Below are positions 7,243-16,185 of a stretch of DNA of 22,456 bases, piece after piece. The stretch is taken from the NCBI GenBank assembly GCA_035534235.1, contig DATLSH010000077.1, positions 1 through 22,456 of the forward strand, in the 5' to 3' direction. The position numbers were made by a program, and so were the translations under genes. The notes below the pieces were generated by a model. The model made no database searches and had not been told where the DNA came from. It saw nothing but the letters and a program-made list of their open reading frames with translations. The stretch is from Bog-473 sp035534235. Lineage in GTDB: Bacteria > Actinomycetota > Acidimicrobiia > Acidimicrobiales > RAAP-2. Each line of letters opens with the position of its first letter. Positions within the stretch are counted from its first letter, which is position 1.

Positions 7243-7863
7243 TCAGCCCAGGGGAAGCGGCTTTGTTGTGCCCAAGAGGTCACCCAGGAGCTCCTGGCGC
7301 ACCTCGGCCGCCAGCACCGTGCGCGCCTCGTAGTGCCGATGGGTCGCCACCAATGCAACCTGATCGGCGCCCCCGGCCCCGAACGCCTCCACCTGGGCCG
7401 GCGAGAAGGCGAAGCGGAGGTAATGGACGGCCGGGGTGACCGAGTCCCGGACCAGGGCGGCGGCATGGGCGGCCTCGGGCACGCTCGCCACGACGTCACC
7501 ACCGACGTCGACGCCCATGCACCGCTCAATACCGACCAGCCGGGGCAGCCACTCCCGCAGGGAGCCGTCGGACGTCAGCTCAATGAACAAGGTGGCCGAC
7601 AGCTCCCCCGCCGCCGGGATCAGGCGGTTGTAGATGTCGAGCTCGACCTGTATCGCCTCATCGCTCAGGATCTTCTCCACCCGGGCCATCTCCTGGACCT
7701 GGAAGCGCACCGTGTCGACGCACTCGAAGACCAGCGTCATGATGGGGCCGAGCGCCACCCGCCGCACCCGCTTGCGGGCGATCACCGCCGCCCGGTACCG
7801 GTCCCGCACCCGCTCATACGCGCGCAGGTCCAGCACGTCGGACAGGGTCAGGTCGTGGGTCAC
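7243..7863 (-). CDS. DUF3501 family protein
   Basis: A 206-residue soluble protein matching the DUF3501 pattern: an N-terminal LSDVLDLRAYERVRDRYRA, then VALGPIMTLVFECVDTVRFQ, then a long helical segment QEMARVEKILSDEAIQVELD. Family members are usually about 190-200 residues and are commonly encoded beside a rubrerythrin and a GlpC-like Fe-S protein, exactly as here. The biochemical role is unknown. The GTG at 7863 overlaps the stop of the Fe-S gene by four bases (GTGA), so translation is coupled and it is the last gene of the operon. Further upstream the frame is open but antisense-like and overlaps the Fe-S gene, so it was excluded. The family call is from memory of family and context. Confidence 0.8.
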   Translation of the reverse strand: MTHDLTLSDVLDLRAYERVRDRYRAAVIARKRVRRVALGPIMTLVFECVDTVRFQVQEMARVEKILSDEAIQVELDIYNRLIPAAGELSATLFIELTSDGSLREWLPRLVGIERCMGVDVGGDVVASVPEAAHAAALVRDSVTPAVHYLRFAFSPAQVEAFGAGGADQVALVATHRHYEARTVLAAEVRQELLGDLLGTTKPLPLG

Positions 7864-9176
7864 GGTGTGCCCCCCACGCCGTAGGCCCGGGCCACCAGTT
7901 GCATGGGGTGCACCGGCTTGGACCCCGTCTCCTGCAGGATGGCTCCGTTGGCCAGATGGCAGTCCCCGCACACGGTCTCGTTCCCCGCCGTCCGGATCTC
8001 CCGGGCCAGCGGTGCCGCCACCTCCCGGGCCATGTCGTAGTGCACGGCCCGGTAGCCCCAGGTCCCGTCGATCCCCGAGCACCGCTGCACCAGCGTGCAC
8101 CGCACCCCGGCCACCTTCAACAGGTCGCGGCTCTTCAGTCCGGCGTTCTGAGCCTGCAGGTGGCAGGCCACGTGGTAGGTCACCGAGTCGGGCACCGCGC
8201 CCTCGTGGCGCCCGGGGAACTCCGTCCGCAGGCTGAACGGGTCCTCGCCATCCTTGTGCCGCTTCATGAGGTACTCGGCCGGGTCGTAGGTGTGCGCCGC
8301 CACCAGGTCGGCGTCGGCACCCCGGACGTAGAGGGGGTAGTCCCGCTTGATTACGTAGGCGCACGTCGGCTGGGCCACCACGACGTCACGCCCGGACCGC
8401 ACCTCGGACGCCAACGCCGCCACATTGCGCCGGGCCGCCCGGTCGAACTGCTGGAGGTTGCCCGAGTGCAGCCAAGGCGCCCCGCAGCACCTGGTCCCCT
8501 CGGGCAGCGCGCAGGCCAGGCCGTTGTGCTCGTACACGCGCACGATGTCCTTCCCGACGTCGGGATCCATGTACTCGACGAAGCAGGTGGGGAACACCGA
8601 GACGGCTCCCACTCCCCCCGGCGCGGCGGCCGGACCGTCACGCTTCCTGAACCAGGTCGTGAAGCGCTGCCGGGCGTAAGGCGGCAACAACCGTTCCGAC
8701 GCCAGACCGACGGTCTTCTCCATGACCCGGCGCGTCCATGTTCCCGGTGTTCCGGTGGCCCAGTTGACCACCGGTGCCCCCATGACCGAGGCCCGACCGA
8801 GGAGATCGGTGCGGCCGAGGAACTGATCGGTCAGTCGCTCCCGCATCCCCACGCCCTGCTTCTGGCGCACGGCGTGGACGCGGCTCATGAGGCGCGGGAA
8901 GTCGAGCTGCCACTCATGCGGGGGCACGTAGGGGCACTTCACGTAGCAGAGCTTGCACTGGTAGCACTCGTCGACCACCTGGTCGCGCTCGTCATCGGTC
9001 AGGGCCGAGACGTCGCCGTCGTTGGCGTCGATGAACCTGAACAGCGTCGGGAACGACGGGCACAGGTTGAAGCACAGACGGCACCCGTGGCAGAGGTCGA
9101 AGACGCGGTCCAACTCGACCGTGAGCGCGGCCGGATCGAAGTACTTCGGATCGGTGGGGTCGTAGGTGGCGGTCAT
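7860..9176 (-). CDS. GlpC/heterodisulfide reductase-like (Fe-S) oxidoreductase
   Basis: A 438-residue protein with two N-terminal ferredoxin-type clusters: CHGCRLCFNLCP (about residues 29-40) and CYQCKLCYVKCP (about 71-82). Two CCG-type domains follow, with FPTCFVEYMDP and RCCGAPWLHSG (about 196-238), then YHVACHLQAQN, QRCSGIDGTWGYR and CGDCHLANGA (about 335-412). It therefore resembles GlpC and HdrB/D subunits that shuttle electrons between a flavoprotein and quinone or thiol partners. No membrane segment is seen. The gene starts 12 bp after the rubrerythrin stop, with AGGACG in between, and ends with a GTGA overlap into DUF3501. Context suggests it supplies electrons to the rubrerythrin, but that is inference. 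Confidence 0.88.
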   Translation of the reverse strand: MTATYDPTDPKYFDPAALTVELDRVFDLCHGCRLCFNLCPSFPTLFRFIDANDGDVSALTDDERDQVVDECYQCKLCYVKCPYVPPHEWQLDFPRLMSRVHAVRQKQGVGMRERLTDQFLGRTDLLGRASVMGAPVVNWATGTPGTWTRRVMEKTVGLASERLLPPYARQRFTTWFRKRDGPAAAPGGVGAVSVFPTCFVEYMDPDVGKDIVRVYEHNGLACALPEGTRCCGAPWLHSGNLQQFDRAARRNVAALASEVRSGRDVVVAQPTCAYVIKRDYPLYVRGADADLVAAHTYDPAEYLMKRHKDGEDPFSLRTEFPGRHEGAVPDSVTYHVACHLQAQNAGLKSRDLLKVAGVRCTLVQRCSGIDGTWGYRAVHYDMAREVAAPLAREIRTAGNETVCGDCHLANGAILQETGSKPVHPMQLVARAYGVGGTP

Positions 9177-9188
9177 CCGGCCGCCGTC

Positions 9189-9608
<420 letters not shown>

Positions 9609-9636
9609 GGTTGTTCGTACCCTTTCTCTCTTGTGT

Positions 9637-10086
9637 TCATGTTCGACACTCGTCGCACAACCCGCGGAAGACCACCTCCGCGCTGGCCACGTCGAAGCCC
9701 TGCGCCGCCCCGGGCGGGACCAACAGGGCGGGGAACTCCGCCGCCAGATCGCGCACCTTGCCGCAGGAGCGGCAGACCAGATGATGGTGGGAGTGCTCCA
9801 CATTGGGATCGAAACGGGCCGATCCCGTGCCGACGTCGAGCACGGTGATCTCACCCAGCTCGGCCAGGTCGTTCAAGGTCTGGTAGACGGTCCTCAGCGA
9901 CACGTTGGGCATGACCCGGCGCACCTTGTCGTGCACCCGCTCCGCCGAAGGGTGGGTGACGTCCCCTTCCAGGGCCCCGAAGATGCATTGGCGCTGGGCC
10001 GTGATCTTGCGCCCGTGGGCCCGGAAGAGCTGGGTCAATTCCTCGGCGGGCTGCATGACGCCGCCAACGTAGTGGTCCCGCACCAT
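9637..10086 (-). CDS. Fur-family regulator, PerR-like
   Basis: A 149-residue Fur protein with an N-terminal winged helix (about 12-85, including SLRTVYQTLNDLAELGEI) and a C-terminal dimer domain. Structural zinc sites are CRSC (about 105-108) and CDEC (about 144-147). The regulatory site resembles PerR more than Fur: RFDPNVEHSHHH has Asp at about 93 (PerR Asp85; iron Fur usually has Glu there), with His45, His98/His100 and Asp113 also in place. It should sense peroxide through its bound metal. It heads an operon with rubrerythrin. The ATG at 10086 is preceded by AACAAT and seven bases, and the palindrome at 10089-10103 covers that element, so it is probably autoregulated. An internal ATG at 10056 is the alternative start. 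Confidence 0.87.
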   Translation of the reverse strand: MVRDHYVGGVMQPAEELTQLFRAHGRKITAQRQCIFGALEGDVTHPSAERVHDKVRRVMPNVSLRTVYQTLNDLAELGEITVLDVGTGSARFDPNVEHSHHHLVCRSCGKVRDLAAEFPALLVPPGAAQGFDVASAEVVFRGLCDECRT

Positions 10087-10088
10087 TC

Positions 10089-10103
10089 TGACAATTGTTG
10101 TCA
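10089..10103. promoter_or_regulatory. Probable Fur/PerR operator
   Basis: TGACAATTGTTGTCA is a perfect 6-3-6 inverted repeat (TGACAA/TTGTCA), and flanking bases extend it with one mismatch (ATTc...aAAT). It stands two bases before the ATG of the PerR-like gene, in AT-rich DNA. It covers the presumed -10 element, and its outer TGA (minus strand) is also the stop codon of the adenylyl cyclase gene. The size and position suit autorepression by a Fur dimer. Confidence 0.65.
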
Positions 10104-11234
10104 AAATGCGGCGACGGGCGGAGGGGCGTCCCCGTGGACGGCATAGGCCGTGACCGCGTGGTCCAGTCCCCGCAGCACCTGCGGGCCCAGCGCCTCGAGC
10201 GCCCAGCCGGCGGGCCGGAGGGAGGCTGCCGCGTCCTCGGTGACCACGAGCAACCCGGGCGGTGCCGCCTTGGCCAGGCGGGAGACCACGTTGACCAGGG
10301 GGCCGAAGTAGTCCCCCTCCCTCGGGAGCACCGGACCATGGCCCACCGCCCCGCGGGCCGGGGGCAACAGGGCGTCGTCCGCCACCGCACGGCAGATCTC
10401 CGTCCCGATCCGGCAGGCGGTGTCCACCGTCGGAGCCGTGAAGAACACCTCGTCGCCGATCATCTTGACCACCCGTCCACCGGCCAGAAAGGCGCTCGAC
10501 CAGGCGGCCGACTCGAACCGGGAAAGGGCCAGGCTGTGGTCGCGCAGGCTGAGCTCCTGGGCCCATGCGGTGGAGCCGACCAGGTCGACGAAGCCCAGAG
10601 CCACAATCTCGCTCGAGCCGGCCGCGGCCGGGACGGTCCAGCCCCGCACCCGGGCGGCACGGCGCGAGGTCCGGAAGAACTGGGCCATGACGACGCCGGC
10701 GAGCGATTCGGGCACCGCGGTGAAGGCCAGCATCGCCCGTTCGGACACCCTGGCCCGCGCCAGCTCGTCGGGCCCTTCGCGGGCGGATCCCGGACCCACC
10801 TCGGCGTAGAAGAGCGCCACCGCCGCTTCGGCGATGGTGGCGGCGGCCGCTCCCAGCACCCGGGTGAAGGCGAAGATGGCGTCCTCGCCCATGACGGCGG
10901 CTCCTTGCTCGAACGTGCGCAGGAGCGCGGGGAGGTCATGGGGGAGCACGTCGTCGGCCACCACCGGCAGGCCCACGGCCAGCAGGATCCTCTCCACCCT
11001 CTCGGCCGTGACCCCGAGCCCGGCGGCCACTTCTGCCACCGAGACGGGAGGGATCACCGGGCCGGCGACGATATCGCCCGCCACGGCGGGTAGTCCCCCC
11101 AGTCGGTGGGCGTCGACCATCTGGTCGATGGTGGCGCCCCGCTCCGTCAGGTACTCCAGAAGGGCCTTCCGCTCGTCGGCGCCGGGGGCAGTGGGGTCAT
11201 AGAGCCCAGTCCGCTGCCACTCCTCGGCGTCCAC
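10101..11234 (-). CDS. Class III adenylyl cyclase with N-terminal regulatory domain
   Basis: A 377-residue soluble cyclase. The C-terminal catalytic domain (about 208-370) has both metal Asp residues, in LGFVDLVGSTAW (Asp217) and KMIGDEVFF (Asp261), the adenine-selecting Lys257 and Asp308 (in REGDYFGPLVNVVSR), and the transition-state residues Asn315 and Arg319. All six are intact, so it should be active as a homodimer making cAMP. The N-terminal 200 residues are helical and resemble the autoinhibitory pH-sensing region of mycobacterial Rv1264, which has a similar total length (397). The start is GTG 11234, with GACCAT exactly six bases upstream. It lies 29 bp after the MFS gene and may share its transcript. 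The pH-sensing role is inference from similarity. Confidence 0.87.
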   Translation of the reverse strand: MDAEEWQRTGLYDPTAPGADERKALLEYLTERGATIDQMVDAHRLGGLPAVAGDIVAGPVIPPVSVAEVAAGLGVTAERVERILLAVGLPVVADDVLPHDLPALLRTFEQGAAVMGEDAIFAFTRVLGAAAATIAEAAVALFYAEVGPGSAREGPDELARARVSERAMLAFTAVPESLAGVVMAQFFRTSRRAARVRGWTVPAAAGSSEIVALGFVDLVGSTAWAQELSLRDHSLALSRFESAAWSSAFLAGGRVVKMIGDEVFFTAPTVDTACRIGTEICRAVADDALLPPARGAVGHGPVLPREGDYFGPLVNVVSRLAKAAPPGLLVVTEDAAASLRPAGWALEALGPQVLRGLDHAVTAYAVHGDAPPPVAAF

Positions 11235-11263
11235 GGGCCCATGGTCCCACGGTGGAGCGCCGA

Positions 11264-12874
11264 TCAGAGCTCGGCCAGGGCGCCCGCCACGGCGGTCGGC
11301 CCCGCGGGGTCGTTCCCCACCACGCCCTGACGCGATTGCGGCGCCGTTGTCCGCAGCGGGATCTCCTTCATGATGAGGCTCAATACGAAAGCCAGCACGG
11401 CGAAGGGCACCGCCACCAGGAACACCGTCACCAGAGCGTGGCTGAACGCGTCGACGAACACGACCCGCTGGGCAGGGGGCAGATGGTCAATCTGCTCCGG
11501 GTTGGCGGTGACCGAGCCCCCGCTCAGGAGCTTCAGCTGGGCTGCCGAGGCGTGCGCGCGCAACTGGTTGAGCAACTGGCCGTTGAACACGGCACCGAGA
11601 GCCGAGACCCCGAACGCCCCGCCGATGGTGCGGAAGAAGGTCGTGGTCGACGTGGCCACTCCCAGCTGGGAGTAGGGAACCGAGTTCTGCACGGCCACCA
11701 CAATGACCTGCATCACCATCCCGAGACCCAGGCCGACGACGACCATGTAGGCCGCGGTGAGCGGGAACGTGGTGTGCGGCCCCAGCCGTGAGAGGAGCAG
11801 CAATCCCACCGAGAGCACCGCCGAACCGGCGATCGGGAAGATCTTGTAGCGACCGGTGCGGGTGACGAGACGGCCGCTGGCGATGAAAGTGGTCAGCATG
11901 CCGGCCACCATGGGGAGGAGCTCAAGGCCCGACGCGGTGGGTGTGGCCCCGTGGACGGTCTGCAGGTAGAGGGGGAGGTACACGATGGCCCCGAACATGG
12001 AGAAGCCGACGATGAAGCCCACGCCCAGGGCCGAGCTGAAGGTCCGGTTGCGGAAGAGGTGGAGCGGGATGATCGGCTCGGTGACCTTGGACTCCACCAG
12101 GCAGAAGGCCACGAGCAACGCGGCACCGGCCGCCGCCATCCCGAGGATGGTCGCTGATCCCCAGGCGTACTGTGACCCGCCCCAGGTGGTCATGAGGATG
12201 ATGACGGTGACACCGGCCGAGAGCAGGGCGATGCCGGCCCAGTCGATCCTGTGTTGCACCCGTTGGATCGGGAGGTGGAGGACGGTGGCGATGGCGAAGA
12301 GGGCGACAATGCCGATCGGCACGTTGACATAGAAGATCCAACGCCAGGAGAGATGCTGGGTGAACAGCCCTCCGATGAGAGGTCCGGCCACGTTGGTCAG
12401 TCCGAAGACGGCACCGAAGTACCCCATGTACTTCCCCCTCTGCCGGGCCGACACCACGTCCCCGATGATCGCCATCGCTCCCACCATCAGGCCACCGGCT
12501 CCGATGCCCTGCACTGCCCGGAAGGCGATGAGCTCGACCAGGTTGTGCGAGAGCCCGGACAGCATGGAGCCCACCAGGAAGATCACGATGGAGAGCTGGA
12601 AGAGCTTCTTGCGGCCGTAGAGGTCGCCGAGCTTTCCCCACAGCGGCGTCGAGATGGTGGTCGCCAGCAGGTACGACGTCACCACCCACGAGAGATGGTT
12701 GAGCCCGTGCAGGTCGCCGGCGATGGTGGGCAGCGCAGTGGAGACGATGGTCTGATCGAGCGCGGCGAGCATCATGCCGAGCATGAGTGCGCCCATGATG
12801 ACCAGGATCCGGCGGTGCTGCTCCGGCGTGGGAGCGATGTCGGCGGGCGGTGCGAGAGCGCCCTCTAAGGTCAC
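11264..12874 (-). CDS. MFS multidrug exporter, DHA2 (EmrB/QacA) family
   Basis: A 536-residue integral membrane protein with about 14 hydrophobic segments, as in the DHA2 family. LDQTIVSTALPTIAGDL (motif D1, end of the first segment) and GKLGDLYGRKK (motif A, loop 2-3) are clear, as are VQGIGAGGLMVG and GYFGAVFGLTNVAGPLIGG (motif C region). It should export drugs or metabolites by proton antiport; the substrate cannot be predicted. A short cytoplasmic N-terminus precedes the first segment. I chose GTG 12874, with GGGGGA a few bases before it and a -10-like TATGCT at 12930-12925 upstream. GTG 12967 is an alternative adding 31 residues, with GGGAGG in front. The adenylyl cyclase follows after 29 bp. 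Confidence 0.88.
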   Translation of the reverse strand: MTLEGALAPPADIAPTPEQHRRILVIMGALMLGMMLAALDQTIVSTALPTIAGDLHGLNHLSWVVTSYLLATTISTPLWGKLGDLYGRKKLFQLSIVIFLVGSMLSGLSHNLVELIAFRAVQGIGAGGLMVGAMAIIGDVVSARQRGKYMGYFGAVFGLTNVAGPLIGGLFTQHLSWRWIFYVNVPIGIVALFAIATVLHLPIQRVQHRIDWAGIALLSAGVTVIILMTTWGGSQYAWGSATILGMAAAGAALLVAFCLVESKVTEPIIPLHLFRNRTFSSALGVGFIVGFSMFGAIVYLPLYLQTVHGATPTASGLELLPMVAGMLTTFIASGRLVTRTGRYKIFPIAGSAVLSVGLLLLSRLGPHTTFPLTAAYMVVVGLGLGMVMQVIVVAVQNSVPYSQLGVATSTTTFFRTIGGAFGVSALGAVFNGQLLNQLRAHASAAQLKLLSGGSVTANPEQIDHLPPAQRVVFVDAFSHALVTVFLVAVPFAVLAFVLSLIMKEIPLRTTAPQSRQGVVGNDPAGPTAVAGALAEL

Positions 12875-13015
12875 CGGATCCCCCGATGCCTTCAGGCCAG
12901 GCTTGTTGCGCTCGGCATACGGGCAGCATAAGAGCCGATCAATGGGGCGCGGCACCCCAGCCGGCACCCCCTCCTCCCAGGATCAGGCTCCGATCGGATG
13001 TGGCAGGCTTGGCCG
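12875..13015. promoter_or_regulatory. Divergent intergenic region, MFS exporter / glpD
   Basis: This gap of 141 bp carries a -10-like TATGCT on the minus strand (12930-12925) for the exporter and CAGGCT (13004-13009) six bases before the GTG of glpD. A small inverted repeat, TGGGG-7-CCCCA (12943-12959), lies between them and could be an operator, though five-base arms are weak evidence in GC-rich DNA. Confidence 0.3.
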
Positions 13016-14677
13016 GTGCACCGATTCTGCCGTGAGGACTCACTGCGCCGCCTCGGCGAAGAAGAGTTCGACGTGCTGGTGATCGGCGGGGGCGTTACCG
13101 GGGCCGGGGTCGCCCTCGATGCGGCCAGTCGCGGCCTGAGGACGGCCCTGGTCGAGAAGGAGGACTTCGCCTCCGGTACCTCCTCCAAGTCCTCCAAAAT
13201 GGTCCACGGGGGTCTGCGCTACCTGCAGCAGCGCGAGTTCCGCCTGGTCTACGAGAACCTGGCCGAGCGGCAGCGCCTGCTGGACAACGCGCCCCACCTC
13301 GTGGCGCCGCTTCCCTTCCTCATCCCGCTCTTCGGGCGCGACGGCGTCGTCTCCAAGACGGTGGCCCGCTCGTACTCGACCGCCCTGTGGCTCTACGACA
13401 TCACGGGAGGCTGGCGCATCGGCGCCCGCCACCGCAGGTTGGACAAGGCTCAGGCGCTGGCCCACCTCCCCACCCTCAACGCCGACCACCTGGTGGCCGG
13501 GTTCCTCTACTTCGACGCCCGGGCCGACGATGCCCGCCTCACCCTCACCCTGGCCCGCACCGCCGCTCTGGAGCACGGCGCCGTGGTGGCCAACTACACC
13601 CCGGTGCTGCGCCTGACCACCGATGCCCGCGGCGCCGCCAACGGGGCCGTCGTCCGCCCCGACCCCGGCGACGACTCGACCGAGTTCGCCATCAGGGCGC
13701 GTGTGGTGGTCAACGCCACCGGGGTGTGGGCCGACGACGTGCGCGCCATGGACGGGGGCACCTTCTCCCGCTCCATCCGCCCGGCCAAGGGCGTGCACGT
13801 GACTGTGCCGGCCGATCGCCTGCCCTGTGACATCGCGGCGGTGATCCCGGTCCCCAAGGACCGCCGCTCCATCTTCGTCGTCCCCTGGCCCGACACCGAC
13901 CTCGTCTACCTGGGCACCACCGACACCGACTACCAGGGTCCCCTGGACGACCCGGCGTGCACCCCCGAGGACGTCGACTACCTCCTCGATGCGGCCAACA
14001 ACCTCACCACTTCCCGCCTGACCCGGGCCGACGTGACCGGCTTGTGGGCCGGGCTGCGCCCGCTCCTGGCCCCGGGCAAGAAGGGGGGCCACCTCTCGGA
14101 GCGCACGGCGGACCTGTCGCGCCGCCACACCGTCCGCACCTCGGAGCAAGGTGTGGTGACCGTCACCGGCGGCAAGCTCACGACCTATCGCAAGATGTCC
14201 CAGGACACCGTGGACGCCGTCGTGCGCCGGCTCGGCGAGTCCCCCAGGGACCGCCGCTGCATCACCAAGTCCCTCCGCCTGATCGGCGCCACCACCAAGA
14301 ACCGGGACCCCGTAGCCCAGGCCCACCCCCGCGCCCACCTGGTGGCGCGCTACGGCACCGAGTCGGCGGCCGTCCTCGCCTTGGCGGAGGGCCGCCCCGA
14401 ATTGCTCGACCCGGTGGTGGCGGGGCTGCCCTATACCGGGGCCGAAGTCCTTTACGCCGCCCGTGAGGAGATGGCTCGGACGCTCGAAGACGTCCTGGCC
14501 CGGCGGACCCGGGCCATGATCCAGCTGGCCCAGGCCACCATGGCGGCGGCGCCCCGGGTGGCCGGCCTCATGGCACCCGACATGGGCTGGGACGAGGGGG
14601 AGGCGGCCGATCAGGTCGCCCGCTTCATTGAGTCGTGCCAAAAGGAGCTCCTCACGGCCGGTCTCGACCTGCCATGA
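13016..14677 (+). CDS. glpD: FAD-dependent glycerol-3-phosphate dehydrogenase
   Basis: A 553-residue flavoprotein. The FAD-binding fold is at the N-terminus (EFDVLVIGGGVTGAGVALDAASRG), followed by the family motifs GTSSKSSKMVHGGLRYL and LVYENLAERQRL. VVNATGVWAD, RPAKGVHV, IFVVPWPDTDLVYLGTTDTDY and VTVTGGKLTTYRKM are also GlpD hallmarks, and there is a C-terminal helical domain. It oxidises sn-glycerol-3-phosphate to DHAP and passes electrons to quinone. GTG 13016 is preferred because CAGGCT lies six bases upstream and the N-terminus then has a typical length; ATG 12998 would add six residues but has no ribosome site. Its TGA overlaps the ATG of the next gene (ATGA). Confidence 0.9.
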   Translation: MHRFCREDSLRRLGEEEFDVLVIGGGVTGAGVALDAASRGLRTALVEKEDFASGTSSKSSKMVHGGLRYLQQREFRLVYENLAERQRLLDNAPHLVAPLPFLIPLFGRDGVVSKTVARSYSTALWLYDITGGWRIGARHRRLDKAQALAHLPTLNADHLVAGFLYFDARADDARLTLTLARTAALEHGAVVANYTPVLRLTTDARGAANGAVVRPDPGDDSTEFAIRARVVVNATGVWADDVRAMDGGTFSRSIRPAKGVHVTVPADRLPCDIAAVIPVPKDRRSIFVVPWPDTDLVYLGTTDTDYQGPLDDPACTPEDVDYLLDAANNLTTSRLTRADVTGLWAGLRPLLAPGKKGGHLSERTADLSRRHTVRTSEQGVVTVTGGKLTTYRKMSQDTVDAVVRRLGESPRDRRCITKSLRLIGATTKNRDPVAQAHPRAHLVARYGTESAAVLALAEGRPELLDPVVAGLPYTGAEVLYAAREEMARTLEDVLARRTRAMIQLAQATMAAAPRVAGLMAPDMGWDEGEAADQVARFIESCQKELLTAGLDLP

Positions 14678-16185
14678 CCGTCCCCACTCCCGTCACCCCC
14701 ATCGACGCCGCCGGAGCGGACATCTCCGACCGCCTCGCCGGCGCCACGGTGGAGCTCCCCGGCGTGCTGGTGGACCTCATCGCGGCCAGTGGGGCCGAGG
14801 TCCTCACCGACGGTATGTCCCGGGCCGAAGCGGGGAGGGACTGGTGGCCCCTGGCCATCGGCTGGGCCGCCCAGGGTGCGGTGCCCCAACGCCCGGCCAT
14901 CGTGGTCCGACCATCGACGACGGCCCAGGTCTCGGCGGTGCTGGCGGCCTGCAACGACGCGGTCGTCCCGGTGACTCCCATGGCCGGTCGCAGCGGCGTG
15001 TGCGGCGGCTCCATCCCCGTCCACGGCGGGGTCGCCCTCGACCTGACCGCGCTCGACGGCCTGGTGGGCCTGGACGAGACCTCGCTCACGGCCGATGTGC
15101 GGGCCGGCACGTTCGGCCCCGACCTGGAGTCGGCGCTGGGCACGGTCGGCACCGGGTACACCCTGGGCCACTGGCCCCAGTCCATGGACCTCTCGACCGT
15201 GGGCGGCTGGTTGGCCTGCCGCGGCGCCGGGCAGTACTCCACCCGCTACGGGAAGATTGAGGACATGGTGCTCGGGCTGGAGGTGGTCCTGGCCGACGGC
15301 CGGATCGTGCGCACCGAGGGCCACGGTCCCCGAGCCGCCACCGGCCCCAACCTGACCCAGCTCTTCGTGGGCAGCGAAGGGACGCTGGGCGTGATCACCG
15401 AGGCGCGCTTCCGCGTCCACCCCCTGCCGCCGGCCCAGGAGCGGCGGGCCTACGGCTTCACCACCTTCGCCGCCGGGCTCGAGGCCTGCCGCAGGATCCT
15501 GCGCCGCGGCGCCACCCCGGCCGTCCTCCGCCTGTACGACCAGGCTGAATCGGCGCGCAACTTCGAGCAACCCGACACCAACATCCTCATCGTGCTCGAC
15601 GAGACCGATCCCGCCCTGCTCGCCGCCACCGTCGCCGTCATCGACGACGAGTGCAGCGCCGGAGCCGGCGCCCAACCACTGGACGTGGCCCTGGTGGACC
15701 GCTGGCTCGGCCACCGCAACGACGTCTCGGCGCTGGCCCCGTTGTGGCGAGCCGGCATTGTGGTCGACACCGCCGAGGTGTCGGGGCCCTGGGCCGCGCT
15801 GCCCGCGCTCTTCGACGAGGTGGTGGCCTCCCTCAAGGCCATTGACGGCACCCTGGCCGCGTCGGCCCACCAATCGCACGCGTACACCGACGGGGCCTGC
15901 CTCTACTTCACCTTTGCCGGCCGCGGCCCGGAGGGTGACGACGGGTGGCGCGAGAAGTACTACCGCCAGGCCTGGGACACGGTGACCGACGCCACGCTGG
16001 CTCATGGTGCCGCCATCAGCCATCACCACGGCATCGGGCTCAACCGTTCCCGCTTCCTGCCCCGCGCCCTCGGGACCGGCTTCGACGTGCTGGTCGGGCT
16101 GAAGAACACCTTCGACCCGGCCGGCATCCTCAACCCGGGCAAGTTCGGTCTACCTTCTCCTTTCGGTCCGTCCCCCTGGTCATGA
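14674..16185 (+). CDS. Alkyl-DHAP synthase-like FAD-binding oxidase
   Basis: A 503-residue VAO/PCMH-family flavoprotein. The FAD domain includes VTPMAGRSGVCGGS (about 100-113), MDLSTVGGWLACRGAGQYST with RYGKIEDMVLGLEVV (about 171-205), and FVGSEGTLGVITEARFRVHP (about 231-250). Features specific to alkyldihydroxyacetonephosphate synthase are present: the catalytic Tyr in YTDGACLYFTF (about 404) and the three-His motif in ISHHHGIG (about 450-452). The eukaryotic enzyme swaps the acyl group of acyl-DHAP for a fatty alcohol, making an ether lipid. Here the gene lies between glpD and a glycerol-kinase-like gene, joined to both by ATGA overlaps, which suggests a DHAP- or glycerol-3-phosphate-related substrate. 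Whether it makes ether bonds is unknown. Confidence 0.82.
   Translation: MTVPTPVTPIDAAGADISDRLAGATVELPGVLVDLIAASGAEVLTDGMSRAEAGRDWWPLAIGWAAQGAVPQRPAIVVRPSTTAQVSAVLAACNDAVVPVTPMAGRSGVCGGSIPVHGGVALDLTALDGLVGLDETSLTADVRAGTFGPDLESALGTVGTGYTLGHWPQSMDLSTVGGWLACRGAGQYSTRYGKIEDMVLGLEVVLADGRIVRTEGHGPRAATGPNLTQLFVGSEGTLGVITEARFRVHPLPPAQERRAYGFTTFAAGLEACRRILRRGATPAVLRLYDQAESARNFEQPDTNILIVLDETDPALLAATVAVIDDECSAGAGAQPLDVALVDRWLGHRNDVSALAPLWRAGIVVDTAEVSGPWAALPALFDEVVASLKAIDGTLAASAHQSHAYTDGACLYFTFAGRGPEGDDGWREKYYRQAWDTVTDATLAHGAAISHHHGIGLNRSRFLPRALGTGFDVLVGLKNTFDPAGILNPGKFGLPSPFGPSPWS

Noticed and set aside
12943..12959. Inverted repeat TGGGG-7-CCCCA between the exporter and glpD as an operator
   Set aside because: Arms of five bases of mostly G/C are common by chance in this DNA; I list it only as a note in the intergenic region.
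13040..16029. Two long minus-strand frames opposite glpD and the alkyl-DHAP synthase-like gene
   Set aside because: They are Gly/Val/His-rich shadows without recognisable domains, and the plus strand is fully accounted for by conserved genes.
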